A stretch of DNA of 64,000 nt from Flavobacterium dauae (GCF_004151275.2 NZ_CP130821.1:1364001-1428000), one strand, 5' to 3'. Counted from the stretch's first letter, positions 17,480-27,274 are shown. Made by a program: numbers and translations. Notes: generated by a model not told the origin, from the letters alone.

Positions 17480-18313
17480 TTAAACAAAAACTCCAAAAGC
17501 AATACCTATAATAATTGCTAATAATTTGGCTAAATTAAATTTATGACCTTCGCTGCTTTCAAAGATTATGGTTGATGAAATATGAAATAAAATACCTATT
17601 ACAAATGCCGAAATTGGTACATAATAATCAATTAAGAACGATAAGTTTGCCGATAAATAAGTTCCAAGCGGAGTCATTAATGCAAAAGCGATCATAAACA
17701 TAAAAACAAATTTTTTGTTTAATTCTGCCTGTAAAAAGAATAACGTTAATATAATCGCGATTGGGAAATGATGTATGGCAATTGCCCACGCCAAATGTGT
17801 GTGCTGGCTTACAGGCATTCCTTCAAACAAGGCGTGTAAACATAAGCTGCCAAACAAAAGCCAGGGCATCGATGTCATTTTTTCGTGTACGTGTACGTGA
17901 CCGTGTTCTGCACCTTTAGAAAAATATTCTAAAATAATCTGAAAAACAATACCCAACATTATAAACAACCCAATTTCTTTCATTGCACCGTGGTCGTGGT
18001 TGTGTTGCTTTGAACTATCAGCTTCAGAATGATTATGGTTATCATAAGAATCGTGTGAGTGCTCTTCATGATTGTGATCATTTAAATACTGCACCATAGA
18101 AGGATCTACTTGTTCGGCAATAACTTCAGTATGATTTCCTTCAATAACATAGGCATAAACTTCGGGCAACAAATGCGAAACCGTCATTGTCAACAAAAAA
18201 GAACCACTGAAAGCCAACAGCAATTTTATGGTTTTCTTTTTGGCTGGTTTTACAGTTATTGCTAAAAAATATCCTAATACAACAGCTAAAAAGGGTAATA
18301 AATATGTTTCCAT
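17480..18313 (-). CDS. ZIP-family divalent metal transporter
   Basis: A 277-residue inner-membrane protein with about seven to eight helices of the ZIP family, which imports or moves zinc and other divalent metals. Helix 4 has HALFEGMPV and helix 5 has AIAIHHFPIAIILT, which carries the binuclear metal site (HxxxE-like pairs). A histidine/aspartate-rich cytosolic or periplasmic loop (about 78-112, HNHEEHSHDSYDNHNH) is a metal sensor or buffer. It overlaps the upstream methyltransferase stop by one base. Direction and metal are inference from the family. Confidence 0.85.
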   Translation of the reverse strand: METYLLPFLAVVLGYFLAITVKPAKKKTIKLLLAFSGSFLLTMTVSHLLPEVYAYVIEGNHTEVIAEQVDPSMVQYLNDHNHEEHSHDSYDNHNHSEADSSKQHNHDHGAMKEIGLFIMLGIVFQIILEYFSKGAEHGHVHVHEKMTSMPWLLFGSLCLHALFEGMPVSQHTHLAWAIAIHHFPIAIILTLFFLQAELNKKFVFMFMIAFALMTPLGTYLSANLSFLIDYYVPISAFVIGILFHISSTIIFESSEGHKFNLAKLLAIIIGIAFGVFV

Positions 18314-19044
18314 TATTTAAAGATCATTATTAAACGGTCCGATTCTTTTTTGTAAAATTTATGTAATTTGTAATCGCCAAAAGTATCCAACAAATAAATT
18401 CCGGCTTGTTCCATCAAGGTTTCAAAATCTTCTAAAGTCAATGCTTTTACTTTTTCGGTAAAATCAAAATGTTTGCCTTCAAAATCAAAAACAATATTCT
18501 TTAAAATGTAACCGTTTTCAATCCATCTTTTAATATTAAAAACAATACCATCGACCTCTTTTGTTTCTTCTGATTTTAAATTTTCGGCAACTTTTTCAAC
18601 ATTCATAAAATCAAGTACAGCAAAACCAAAATCGTTCAAACTGCTTTTAATTGCTTTTAAAGCCGTTAAATTATCTTCGCTGTTTTCAAAATATCCAAAA
18701 CTGGTAAAAAGGTTAAAAATAGCATCGAATTTCTCATTAAAAGGTTCGCGCATATCTTTCACTTCAAAATGCAACGTATCATTTTCACACTTTTTCGCAA
18801 AAGCAATACTGTTTTCAGATAAATCGGCACCCACCACATTGTATCCCAACTTGTTTAAATAAATAGAATGCCTGCCGCGACCGCAAGCCAAATCAAGCAC
18901 TTTTGCGTTTTCGGGTAAATTCAAATATTCGGTAATATTATCAATAAACAACTGGGCTTCGGCATAATCTCGATCCTTATATAAAATGTGATAAAAAGGG
19001 GTGTTAAACCAATTATTGCTGTATGTTTTTTTAGATTCTTGCAT
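18313..19044 (-). CDS. class I SAM-dependent methyltransferase
   Basis: A 243-residue Rossmann-fold methyltransferase. The SAM motif I VLDLACGRGRHSIYL is at about 46-60, the acidic motif II loop VVGADLSE at about 70-77, and motif III FDAIFNLFTSFGYF follows. It resembles small-molecule methyltransferases of the Methyltransf_25 group, with a C-terminal beta domain. It is divergent from the rlmL-like gene, and a TATTTTTG -7 box at 19064-19071 reads toward it. Substrate unknown. Confidence 0.82.
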   Translation of the reverse strand: MQESKKTYSNNWFNTPFYHILYKDRDYAEAQLFIDNITEYLNLPENAKVLDLACGRGRHSIYLNKLGYNVVGADLSENSIAFAKKCENDTLHFEVKDMREPFNEKFDAIFNLFTSFGYFENSEDNLTALKAIKSSLNDFGFAVLDFMNVEKVAENLKSEETKEVDGIVFNIKRWIENGYILKNIVFDFEGKHFDFTEKVKALTLEDFETLMEQAGIYLLDTFGDYKLHKFYKKESDRLIMIFK

Positions 19045-19053
19045 TTTAGAAAT

Positions 19054-19082
19054 TTTGTAAAGGCAAAAATACGCTATTTTTG
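19054..19082 (+). promoter_or_regulatory. promoter of the THUMP/RlmL-like gene, overlapping a divergent -7 box
   Basis: TTG at 19055-19057, 17 bases, then TATTTTTG at 19075-19082 match the Bacteroidota promoter. On the opposite strand TATTTTTG (19064-19071) points to the methyltransferase gene, so the two promoters overlap and may compete. Confidence 0.65.
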
Positions 19083-19126
19083 TAAAATTAAATAAATTTA
19101 TCGTTCCCGACGGAAAGGAATTGAAT

Positions 19127-20296
19127 ATGGAAAACTTTAAAATGGTGGCTAAAACCTTCTTTGGTTTTGAAGAGATTTTAGCAAACGAGTTGATAAAATT
19201 AGGTGCACAACGTGTTGAACAAGGTACCCGAATGGTTAGTTTTTATGGTGATAAAGGCTTTATGTACAAAGCAAATTTGGCTCTGCGTACGGCTTTAAAA
19301 ATTTTAAAACCCATAAAACAGTTCAAGGTTTTTAACGAAACCAGTTTGTACAACGGCGTTCAAAGCATTGATTGGACAGATTTTATCAGGGTTCATCAAT
19401 CCTTTTTAATAGATGCAACTGTTTTTTCGGATCAGTTTAACCATTCGCAGTTTGTGGCATTAAAAAGTAAAGATGCTATTGTAGATCAGTTTAAAAAGAA
19501 GTTTAACGACCGACCAAATATTGATAAAGATCATCCCGATTTACGAATAAATATTCACATTCAGCAGGATATTTGTACGGTTTCGTTAGATACATCGGGG
19601 GCATCGTTACATCATCGTGGTTACAGAACAGCAACCAATATTGCTCCGATTAACGAGGTTTTGGCTTCCGGAATTTTAATTTTAAGCGGTTGGACGGGGC
19701 AATCGAACTTTTTGGATCCTATGTGCGGATCGGGAACTTTTTTGGTGGAAGCAGCTATGATTGCCTGTAACATTCCGCCAAATATCAACAGAAAAGAATT
19801 TGCTTTTGAAAAATGGAACGATTGGGATGCCGATTTGTTTGATAAGGTAGAAGAATCGCTATTGAAAAAAATAACCGATTTTTATTATGATATTTTTGGT
19901 TACGATAAAGCTCCGTCTGCGGTTGCAAAAGCAAAAGACAATGCCCGAAACGCTAATTTAGACGAATACATAAAAATTGAACAGAAAAACTTTTTTGAAA
20001 CAGAAAAAGAAACCGAAGGAACGTTACACATGGTTTTTAATCCACCGTATGGCGAACGTTTAGATATAGATTTAGAACGTTTTTATCGTGAAATAGGCGA
20101 TACCTTAAAACAAAGTTACCCTGATACGAATGCATGGTTTATCACCGGAAACATTGAAGCGTTAAAATATGTGGGTTTAAAACCATCGAGAAAAATTAAG
20201 TTGTTTAACGGTAAATTAGAAGCCCGTTTGGTAAAATACGAAATGTATAAAGGAAGTAAACGAACAAAATTTCAAAATAAAACAGAAAATGAATAA
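19127..20296 (+). CDS. THUMP-domain 23S rRNA (guanine-N2) methyltransferase, RlmL N-terminal type
   Basis: A 389-residue RNA methyltransferase from the ATG at 19127 (a TTG at 19121 is less likely; an AAAGGA lies upstream of the ATG). It has a THUMP domain at about 40-155 and a class I methyltransferase at about 165-375. The latter has NFLDPMCGSGTFLVEAA (motif I) and the NPPYGERL catalytic tetrad NPPY at about 306. This is the RlmL/YcbY N-terminal half without the RlmK half, as is usual outside gammaproteobacteria. The predicted target is 23S rRNA G2445. The next gene overlaps its end by eight bases. Confidence 0.88.
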   Translation: MENFKMVAKTFFGFEEILANELIKLGAQRVEQGTRMVSFYGDKGFMYKANLALRTALKILKPIKQFKVFNETSLYNGVQSIDWTDFIRVHQSFLIDATVFSDQFNHSQFVALKSKDAIVDQFKKKFNDRPNIDKDHPDLRINIHIQQDICTVSLDTSGASLHHRGYRTATNIAPINEVLASGILILSGWTGQSNFLDPMCGSGTFLVEAAMIACNIPPNINRKEFAFEKWNDWDADLFDKVEESLLKKITDFYYDIFGYDKAPSAVAKAKDNARNANLDEYIKIEQKNFFETEKETEGTLHMVFNPPYGERLDIDLERFYREIGDTLKQSYPDTNAWFITGNIEALKYVGLKPSRKIKLFNGKLEARLVKYEMYKGSKRTKFQNKTENE

Positions 20297-20528
20297 AGCA
20301 ACAAAAGTATTGGTTATACAGTTTTTATTTTTTGCAGTCATTTTTTTAGCTGCACGCTATGTTATTGCTCATTTTGAGTTGCTCACCGGAATTTGGATTC
20401 CTGTTGTTAGCGGAATTATTACTATTGTTCTGGTTCCGCAATTCAAAGTTTTTAAAGTAGATGGAAAAGATACCGTTTTTGTGGCTTGGCTATTTAGCAA
20501 AAAAGGAAAGCCTGTAAATTGGCTTTAA
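20289..20528 (+). CDS. small two-helix membrane protein
   Basis: A 79-residue protein with two hydrophobic helices (about 8-27 and 32-52) and a short basic C-terminus. Its start overlaps the preceding methyltransferase by eight bases, suggesting translational coupling. No domain of known function is recognised. It is the last gene before the Mrp operon. Confidence 0.55.
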   Translation: MNKATKVLVIQFLFFAVIFLAARYVIAHFELLTGIWIPVVSGIITIVLVPQFKVFKVDGKDTVFVAWLFSKKGKPVNWL

Positions 20529-20669
20529 AAAACATATAAAGTAGTTTATCTCGCTCCTTCCTTGGTCATTGAATGAATATTTAATTTCAAAAAATAATTT
20601 ATTTTTTTTATTTTTGTAAAAATCACAAATAAATACCGTTTATCAGAGAAAGGACTTAACTTACATATT

Positions 20670-22991
20670 ATGCTTTTACCTATTATTTTTACCTTTTTGT
20701 TGGCGTTTGTTATGTTGCTTTTAAAGCCACAAAAAATGGCTAGGTTTTTTAAATTCATAAGTGTAATCCCTCTGTTATTATTTCTCTACCTATTAAGTTA
20801 TTTGCCGGCTGTTCATTATGGTGCAAAATCGGTTTTTTTTAAAAACGAATGGATTCCTTCTTTAGGTATTTCGTTAGATTTTAAAATAGATGGTCTTTCA
20901 ATGCTTTTTTCATTGATGATTACCGGTATTGGTACATTAATTTATCTGTATGCAGCAGAATATTTAAAAAAAGACGAAAACATTCACCGATTTTATTGCT
21001 ATTTAACGTTGTTTATGGGTGCAATGCTTGGCGTGGTTTTGTCTGACAATTTAATTACGCTGTTTGTTTTTTGGGAACTTACCAGTATCAGTTCTTATTT
21101 TCTTATCGGATATAACACCACTGAAGAAGATTCAAGAAAAAGTGCTTTATGGGCATTGAGCTTAACAGGATTGGGCGGTTTTTTTATGCTGGCATCTTTT
21201 TCTTTAATTGGAATGGTTTCCGGAACTTATTCTATCAATGAATTGCTGACACAACCTGGTATTTTAGTAAATAACGAATTTTATTACATTATTATATCCT
21301 TACTTTTTGCAGGGGCATTTACCAAATCGGCACAGTTTCCGTTTCATTTTTGGTTGCCGGGTGCTATGAAAGCTCCCACGCCGGTTTCTGCATACCTGCA
21401 CTCTGCAACAATGGTAAAAGCGGGAATTTATTTATTGGCTCGTTTTTCACCTATTTTAAGTGGAGATGAGGTTTGGAATTATACTTTAATGATTGTTGGA
21501 GGTATAACAATGGTAATTGGAGCCTTATTAAGTATTTTTCATAAAGATATGAAAGGCTTACTGGCTTATACCACCATTTCGGCATTGGGTATTATTGTTT
21601 TTCTGTTGGGTATTGGTACCGAAACTGCTTATTACGCTGCTTGTACTTTTATTTTGGTTCATGCACTTTACAAAGCAACATTGTTCTTAATCACAGGTAT
21701 TGTAGATCATGCAACGCATACTAGAGATTTATCTGTTTTAAGAGGATTGGGTAAAGTAATGCCGCTGGTTGCCATTGCTGCTTTTATTGCTGCTTTGTCA
21801 AGTGCCGGAATTCCGTTGACTTTTGGGTTTTTAAGTAAAGAATTGTTTTACGGGATAACCACAGGTACTATCTGGACACAAGAATCTGTTTTTATACTAA
21901 CCGGAATCGTATTACTAACCAATGTATTTTTAACTTCGGCAGGATTTTTAGCAGGTATTCGTCCGTTTTTTGGAAAATTGCCTCAAGAGTTTAAAAAGAT
22001 ACAGAAACCAAATATCTTTTTATGGCTTCCGCCCGTGGTGTTAAGTTTTTTTACCTTGCTTTTTGGCGTATTGCCAGTTATTGTAGATCAAACAGTAATC
22101 AATGCAGCCAGCAGTGCCGTTTTTGGAAAATCAACGGATATGTATCTTTCATTATGGCACGGGTTTAACATTGTTTTACTGCTAAGTATCATCACCATTG
22201 TGTTGGGAATCGTATTATACTTTACAATAAAACCATCAAACAAAAACGAAGGCAGGTTAAAAGGATTAGACGATTTTTCACCACAAACAATTATCACCAA
22301 CATAGCATTAGGTATTCGTTTGTTTGCGTTTAAATATACCCGTTTTTTTCACAATGGATACCTGAGAATCTACATATTGATCATTATTTTGTTTTTTACA
22401 GGTATTGTAGGATACAAATTGTTTGCCGATGTGCCTTTACGAGTAAATACCGAGGGTTTGTCGGAATTTAGAATTTACGAATTTATTGTTTTCGTAATTA
22501 CCATGATTGCCATTTATATCATTACAAATACCTCTTCAAGGTTAACGTCTATTGCTGCTTTGGGAGTGGTGGGTTATTCTATTTGTTTGATATTTGTGTT
22601 TTATGGTGCACCCGATCTGGCAATGACGCAGTTTGCAATAGATACACTTACGGTGGTTTTGTTTGTACTGGTATTGTTTAAATTACCGCCTTTCCTGAAA
22701 TTTTCAAACAGTAAAATTCAATTTAGAGACGGAATCATTTCAATCAGTTTCGGTATATTAATTTCATTAATTACGCTTCAGGCACTGGTGTCGCCGGCAG
22801 ATAAAAGTGTGAGTAAATTTTATGCCGATAATGCTTATGTAATGGCAAAAGGTAAAAACGTGGTAAATGTAATACTGGTTGATTTCAGAGGATTTGATAC
22901 AATGATTGAAACCATTGTACTATCTATTGCTGCAATTGGCGTTTACAGCATTTTAAAATATAAAACACAAGATGGAGAGAAATCGGAATAA
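20670..22991 (+). CDS. mrpA: Na+/H+ antiporter subunit A (MrpA/MnhA)
   Basis: The 773-residue large subunit of the Mrp complex, related to NuoL of complex I. The proton-antiport core (about 100-430) has the conserved SISSYFLIGY, the lysine-bearing AGAFTKSAQFPFHFWLPGAM (about 209-230) and HALYKATLF. The MbhD and MbhE extensions occupy the C-terminus (about 610-760, with FDTMIETIVL). The complex expels Na+ for H+ influx and supports pH and salt tolerance. It is first of seven genes and mrpB overlaps its end by 20 bases. A TATTTTTG box at 20609-20616 may drive the operon. Confidence 0.92.
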   Translation: MLLPIIFTFLLAFVMLLLKPQKMARFFKFISVIPLLLFLYLLSYLPAVHYGAKSVFFKNEWIPSLGISLDFKIDGLSMLFSLMITGIGTLIYLYAAEYLKKDENIHRFYCYLTLFMGAMLGVVLSDNLITLFVFWELTSISSYFLIGYNTTEEDSRKSALWALSLTGLGGFFMLASFSLIGMVSGTYSINELLTQPGILVNNEFYYIIISLLFAGAFTKSAQFPFHFWLPGAMKAPTPVSAYLHSATMVKAGIYLLARFSPILSGDEVWNYTLMIVGGITMVIGALLSIFHKDMKGLLAYTTISALGIIVFLLGIGTETAYYAACTFILVHALYKATLFLITGIVDHATHTRDLSVLRGLGKVMPLVAIAAFIAALSSAGIPLTFGFLSKELFYGITTGTIWTQESVFILTGIVLLTNVFLTSAGFLAGIRPFFGKLPQEFKKIQKPNIFLWLPPVVLSFFTLLFGVLPVIVDQTVINAASSAVFGKSTDMYLSLWHGFNIVLLLSIITIVLGIVLYFTIKPSNKNEGRLKGLDDFSPQTIITNIALGIRLFAFKYTRFFHNGYLRIYILIIILFFTGIVGYKLFADVPLRVNTEGLSEFRIYEFIVFVITMIAIYIITNTSSRLTSIAALGVVGYSICLIFVFYGAPDLAMTQFAIDTLTVVLFVLVLFKLPPFLKFSNSKIQFRDGIISISFGILISLITLQALVSPADKSVSKFYADNAYVMAKGKNVVNVILVDFRGFDTMIETIVLSIAAIGVYSILKYKTQDGEKSE

Positions 22992-23409
22992 CGAAAAATT
23001 AGACAAAACAATTTTACGGACATCGACTAATTACTTGCTGCCGCTTTTAATTTTGTTCTCTATTTTTTTATTGATACGAGGACATTATTTACCGGGTGGC
23101 GGATTTGTGGGCGGATTAATTGCGTCGATAGCTTTTGTACTGCATTCATTTGCTTACAGTCCCACGCAAACATTGCGAATGTTTAGCATTAAACCTTTTT
23201 TCTTGATTCCTACCGGATTATTGGTTAGCTTTTTAAGTGGATTATTGCCGGTTGTTTTAGGAAAGTCGTTTATGACTGGTGTGTGGTTTGCAGAATCGGT
23301 GGTGGTTATCGGAGCTTTCGGTTCGGCTTTGCTGTTTGATGTGGGTGTTTATATGGTGGTGGTTGGTGTGGTTTTAACAATATTGTTTACAATATCTGAA
23401 AATACATAA
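22972..23409 (+). CDS. mrpB: Na+/H+ antiporter subunit B (MrpB/MnhB domain)
   Basis: A 145-residue membrane protein with four helices and the MnhB-domain signature LIRGHYLPGGGFVGGLI at about 33-49. It is an accessory subunit needed for assembly of the Mrp complex. The ATG at 22972 overlaps mrpA; mrpC begins one base after its stop. The separate B gene with full-length A is the usual group 1 Mrp order. Confidence 0.9.
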   Translation: MERNRNNEKLDKTILRTSTNYLLPLLILFSIFLLIRGHYLPGGGFVGGLIASIAFVLHSFAYSPTQTLRMFSIKPFFLIPTGLLVSFLSGLLPVVLGKSFMTGVWFAESVVVIGAFGSALLFDVGVYMVVVGVVLTILFTISENT

Positions 23410-23410
23410 A

Positions 23411-23764
23411 ATGGAATTATTATTAGTTATTTTAGTCGGAGCTTTTTATTCTGCAGGTATCTATATGATGTTTCGCAGAAGTATGGTAAAATTATTATTA
23501 GGTTTGTTACTTTTGGGAAACGGAGCAAACATATTAATATTTCTTATTGGTGGAATCACTAAAGGAAAAGCACCGATTATAAAACCTGAAAATACCGAAT
23601 TTTTAGAAATTTATGCCGATCCTGTTCCGCAGGCTTTAATTCTTACGGCAATTGTTATCAGTTTTGCATTAACGGCATTTGCCATTGTGTTGCTAAAAAG
23701 GGTATATACCACCACCGGATCTGATGATTTGGATTCATTAAATATTCAAGATTTAGATATATGA
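23411..23764 (+). CDS. mrpC: Na+/H+ antiporter subunit C (MrpC/MnhC)
   Basis: A 117-residue protein related to NuoK of complex I. It has three helices, the [17 protein letters not shown] stretch at about 28-44 and the conserved [17 protein letters not shown] (about 73-89). It sits between the large subunits in the complex. Its stop overlaps the mrpD start by four bases. Confidence 0.92.
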   Translation: MELLLVILVGAFYSAGIYMMFRRSMVKLLLGLLLLGNGANILIFLIGGITKGKAPIIKPENTEFLEIYADPVPQALILTAIVISFALTAFAIVLLKRVYTTTGSDDLDSLNIQDLDI

Positions 23765-25272
23765 CAACAAACTTTATACTGGCACCCGTATTAATGCACT
23801 TGTTTACCGCAATTCTTTTATTGTTTTTCTGGCAAAAAGTTTTTGTACAAAAAGTAATAAGCATTGTAGGAAACAGTATTGCATTTATATTGTGTTTGCG
23901 CTTGTTTGAAATGACGTTGACAAACGGGTATCTAACTTTGCAATTAGGAGGTTGGCAGGCACCTTTCGGAATTACTTTTATGGCAGATACGCTTAGTGCC
24001 ATTATGGTACTTTTAACGGCATTGGTTTCATTAGCTGTAGGTATTTATTCTACATCGAGTTTAAATGTTAGCAGAATAAAATTTGGATATTTTTTTATTT
24101 TCCACTTTTTAGTAATGGGACTTTTAGGTGCTTTTTTAACCGGCGATATATTTAATTTGTACGTATGGTTTGAAGTGGTTATTATTTCATCGTTTATTTT
24201 ACTGACCGTTGGCGGAAAAAAAATGCAAATGGAAGGTGCCATAAAATATGTAACAATGAATATGCTGGCATCAGTTATTTTCCTTACTGCAATTGGCATT
24301 TTATACGGTATTACCGGAACATTAAATATTGCCGATTTAGCTGGTAAAGTGGCTCAAGTAGAAAATAAGGGACTGGTAACGGTAACGTCATTGCTGTTTT
24401 TTGTAGGTTTTGGAATTAAATCAGCGGTTTTTCCACTGTATTTCTGGTTGCCTTCGGCTTATCATACGCCACCGTCTGCTATCGCGGCCATTTTTGGCGG
24501 ACTGTTAACAAAAATGGGCATTTATGCTATGTTGCGTGTTTTTACCGTGGTTTTTCAACCTGATTATTTCACGCTTACGTTGTTTTCTGTAATTGCAATA
24601 TTAACCTTAATTACCGGAGCTTTAGGTACCATTAATAAAAGAAGTATCCGACGGATTTTATCTTATCTTATCGTATGTCACATCGGGTATCTTATTGCAG
24701 GTTTGGGGTTAAATACCGAATTGGCTTTTGTAGCCGTGATTTTTTACCTGATCCACGATGTTATTGTGAAGAGTAATTTCTTTATGATTTCCGGAATCAT
24801 TTTAAAAATGCGAGAAACAGTAGATATCACTCGTTTGGGAAGCTTATTGAAAGATTATCCAAAGTTTTCGTTTATGGTTGCTTTAGTACTTTTTTCTTTA
24901 ATAGGCATTCCGCCGCTATCCGGATTTTGGCCTAAAGTATTGCTTTTTCAGGAAACCTTTAAACAAGAAAATTATGTACTGCTTGCGGCATTGATTGTAG
25001 CAAGTTTTGTAACGCTTTTTGTGGTTATTCGTATTTGGTCTGAAGCTTTCTGGAAAGAATCACCCAAACCCATTACAGAAGAAATAGATCATTTTAGACC
25101 ATTTCCGCTTTTAGGCAAAATTGCTTTGATTGCTCCTGTAATTGGATTAACTGCGGTATCGTTATTTATAGGATTAAATGCCAACAGTGTTTTTAAACTG
25201 GCAGAAAAAGCTGCTTATGAAATGAAACATCCCGAAATTTATATAAACAACGTTTTAAACACAAAAGAATAA
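23761..25272 (+). CDS. mrpD: Na+/H+ antiporter subunit D (MrpD/MnhD)
   Basis: The 503-residue second antiporter-like subunit, homologous to NuoM/NuoN, with about 14 helices. The glutamate-bearing helix LYVWFEVVIISSF (about 130-142) and the lysine helix FVGFGIKSAVFPLYFWLPSAYH (about 215-235, shown in parts as GIKSAVFPL) define the proton path. A further lysine occurs in IHDVIVKSNFF. It acts with MrpA. Coupled to mrpC by an ATGA overlap; mrpE starts six bases after its stop. Confidence 0.92.
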   Translation: MTTNFILAPVLMHLFTAILLLFFWQKVFVQKVISIVGNSIAFILCLRLFEMTLTNGYLTLQLGGWQAPFGITFMADTLSAIMVLLTALVSLAVGIYSTSSLNVSRIKFGYFFIFHFLVMGLLGAFLTGDIFNLYVWFEVVIISSFILLTVGGKKMQMEGAIKYVTMNMLASVIFLTAIGILYGITGTLNIADLAGKVAQVENKGLVTVTSLLFFVGFGIKSAVFPLYFWLPSAYHTPPSAIAAIFGGLLTKMGIYAMLRVFTVVFQPDYFTLTLFSVIAILTLITGALGTINKRSIRRILSYLIVCHIGYLIAGLGLNTELAFVAVIFYLIHDVIVKSNFFMISGIILKMRETVDITRLGSLLKDYPKFSFMVALVLFSLIGIPPLSGFWPKVLLFQETFKQENYVLLAALIVASFVTLFVVIRIWSEAFWKESPKPITEEIDHFRPFPLLGKIALIAPVIGLTAVSLFIGLNANSVFKLAEKAAYEMKHPEIYINNVLNTKE

Positions 25273-25278
25273 TTAAGT

Positions 25279-25758
25279 ATGTTACAAAATTTTTTATTAA
25301 ACATATTACTTACATTTGTTTGGGTAGCGTTAACTGGTCAGTTAGGTTATACCAATTTTGTGTTTGGTTATGCGTTAGGCTTTTTTATTTTGTGGATGGT
25401 TAACAAATCGGTTCACGCCAATACCGAATATTTTTACAGGGTTCCCAAAATTTTTGCGTTTATCCTGTTGTTTTTTTATGATTTAATGAAAGCAAATTAC
25501 GAGGTTACTAAAGATGTAATTACGCCTAATTACAATATGAAACCCGGTATCATTAAATATGAAATGGAAGCAAAAACCGATTTTGAAATTACCATGCTTG
25601 CCAATATGATTGCTTTAACTCCGGGAACGGTGGTTGTAGATCTGTCTAAAAATAAAAAGTTTATGTATATCCACGTGATGTATTTAACCAATAAAGAAGA
25701 ATTTATTGAAAGACTGAGCAACAGAATAGAACGAAAACTATTAGAAATAATCAGATAA
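25279..25758 (+). CDS. mrpE: Na+/H+ antiporter subunit E (MrpE/MnhE)
   Basis: A 159-residue subunit with two N-terminal helices and a cytoplasmic alpha/beta domain. The conserved ALTPGTVVVDLS segment (about 112-123) and IHVMYL follow, as in MnhE proteins. Needed for complex stability. It sits between mrpD and mrpF with one- to six-base gaps. Confidence 0.9.
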   Translation: MLQNFLLNILLTFVWVALTGQLGYTNFVFGYALGFFILWMVNKSVHANTEYFYRVPKIFAFILLFFYDLMKANYEVTKDVITPNYNMKPGIIKYEMEAKTDFEITMLANMIALTPGTVVVDLSKNKKFMYIHVMYLTNKEEFIERLSNRIERKLLEIIR

Positions 25759-25759
25759 A

Positions 25760-26035
25760 ATGACGGTTGAAGATTACATAGCATATATTGTAATGCCAAT
25801 TATTTGTTTGGCAATATTTTTTATAATGTTACGATTTATAAAAGGTCCGCAAGTGGTTGACCGTGTGGTTGCACTTGATTTACTGATTACTGTCGGTGTG
25901 GCTTTTATAACCCTTTTCAGCATCATTGTAAACAATCCGTTGTTTTTAGACGAGGCAATGATTTTGGCTCTTATTGCCTTTTTAAGTACGGTTGCCTTTT
26001 CATTTTATATATTTAAAAGAAAAAGAGATGAATGA
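25760..26035 (+). CDS. mrpF: Na+/H+ antiporter subunit F (MrpF/MnhF)
   Basis: A 91-residue three-helix subunit. The conserved RFIKGPQVVDRVVALDLL (about 25-42) and DEAMILALIAFL (about 64-75) are the family signatures. It contributes to the cation path of the complex. Its last eight bases overlap the mrpG start. Confidence 0.92.
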   Translation: MTVEDYIAYIVMPIICLAIFFIMLRFIKGPQVVDRVVALDLLITVGVAFITLFSIIVNNPLFLDEAMILALIAFLSTVAFSFYIFKRKRDE

Positions 26036-26402
26036 TTTGTTAATAAAAATTTTAAGCACATTAGGTGCCGTTTTTGTGCTTATAGCCTCGTTCGGTGTTT
26101 TTAAAATGCCCGATTTTTATTCGCGGTTATCAGTAACAATAAAAGCTGCCACATTGGGTATTGGCTGTATTCTTATTGCTGCTACCATACATTTTTCCGA
26201 GTTTTCTGTTACCACCAAAGCCATTGCAATTATATTTTTCTTGTTTATTACCTCGCCGGTTGCTGGTTTTTTAATTAGTAAAGTGGCTTATATTACCGGA
26301 ACAAAACTTTGGAAAGATTCTATTATTGACGAATTAGAAAATGATCCCGACAGTAATTGTACCAATCCCGCATTGCCAAAGGACAAAATCAAGAAAGAAT
26401 AA
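26028..26402 (+). CDS. mrpG: Na+/H+ antiporter subunit G (MrpG/MnhG)
   Basis: A 124-residue three-helix protein, the last gene of the Mrp operon. The motif GVFKMPDFYSRLSVTIKAAT (about 23-42) and LFITSPVAGFLIS are diagnostic. The ATG at 26028 is chosen; an upstream TTG would extend it 12 residues into mrpF without conservation. No clear terminator follows within 50 bases. Confidence 0.9.
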   Translation: MNDLLIKILSTLGAVFVLIASFGVFKMPDFYSRLSVTIKAATLGIGCILIAATIHFSEFSVTTKAIAIIFFLFITSPVAGFLISKVAYITGTKLWKDSIIDELENDPDSNCTNPALPKDKIKKE

Positions 26403-26456
26403 TATTCTTAAAACATTCACTTAATACAGCAAACGTACTTTTGTAAAAAATTAATT

Positions 26457-27215
26457 ATGAAGTACGTTTTTTTATTATTTTTAGCCAGTTTTAATTTATG
26501 GGCACAAAATATGGATACTAAAATCATTGCTCACCGCGGTGCCTGGAAAGAATACAATCTGCCACAAAATTCAATTGCGTCTTTAAACAAAGCAATTGAA
26601 CTGAAATGTTTTGGAACCGAATTCGATGTTCATCTAACAAAAGATAATGTAGTTGTTGTAAACCACGACCACGATTTTTATGGTTTGGATATCGAAACAT
26701 CCAATTATAATGAATTATTGGCGAAAGAACATCCAAACGGAGAAAAAATTCCTACACTTGCCGAATATTTCTCTGTTGGTTTAAATCAAAAGGCAACAAA
26801 ATTAATTTTAGAAGTTAAAACGTCAGCCACTGATGGTACCAATCGAACAAAGAAACTAATCGATGTGATTTTGAAAGAATTACCGCAGACTGCCACACCT
26901 GATAACGTAGAATTTATACTTTTTGATTTTAATTCGGCAGTTTATCTAAAACAACAAGCACCTCATTTTGCGGTTCATTACTTAAACGGAGATAAATCTG
27001 CGGAAGAAATTAATGCCGTAAATTTAAATGGAATTGATTATCATTTTAAACTGTTTTTAAACAATTTCGATTTTCTGAAAGAATTTCAGCAAAAACATCT
27101 AAAAACCAATTCGTGGACGGTAAACAATTTAAATATTGCCAAGCAGTTTAATGCATCAAAAATTGATTATATCACAACCGATTATCCGCAACTTTTTTTA
27201 CAAAATGGTTTGTAG
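26457..27215 (+). CDS. glycerophosphodiester phosphodiesterase, exported
   Basis: A 252-residue GDPD-family enzyme that hydrolyses glycerophosphodiesters to glycerol-3-phosphate and an alcohol. Signal peptide 1-16 ends in WAQ, so it acts in the periplasm. Catalytic features are HRG at about 26-28, the metal-binding EFDVH (about 55-59) and NHDHDF (about 70). TACTTTTG at 26436-26443 is a -7 box 13 bases upstream of the ATG. The domain is complete but near the shorter end of the family. Phospholipid-derived substrates are likely; the specific one is unknown. Confidence 0.88.
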   Translation: MKYVFLLFLASFNLWAQNMDTKIIAHRGAWKEYNLPQNSIASLNKAIELKCFGTEFDVHLTKDNVVVVNHDHDFYGLDIETSNYNELLAKEHPNGEKIPTLAEYFSVGLNQKATKLILEVKTSATDGTNRTKKLIDVILKELPQTATPDNVEFILFDFNSAVYLKQQAPHFAVHYLNGDKSAEEINAVNLNGIDYHFKLFLNNFDFLKEFQQKHLKTNSWTVNNLNIAKQFNASKIDYITTDYPQLFLQNGL

Positions 27216-27245
27216 TAATAGATGAAAAAAATCTGCTAAATCAAT

Positions 27246-27274
27246 ACCTCGCAGGTTTTTAAAACCTGTGAGGT
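27246..27274. repeat. palindromic intergenic repeat, copy 1
   Basis: ACCTCGCAGGTTTT and AAAACCTGTGAGGT form a near-perfect 14-bp hairpin. A perfect version lies at 39718-39748 and a degenerate one at 28379-28405. It may terminate the preceding gene as well. Confidence 0.65.

Noticed and set aside
19121..19126. TTG start for the RlmL-like protein
   Set aside because: The ATG at 19127 is six bases on, has an AAAGGA at a fitting distance, and starts the conserved MENFKMVAKTFFG.
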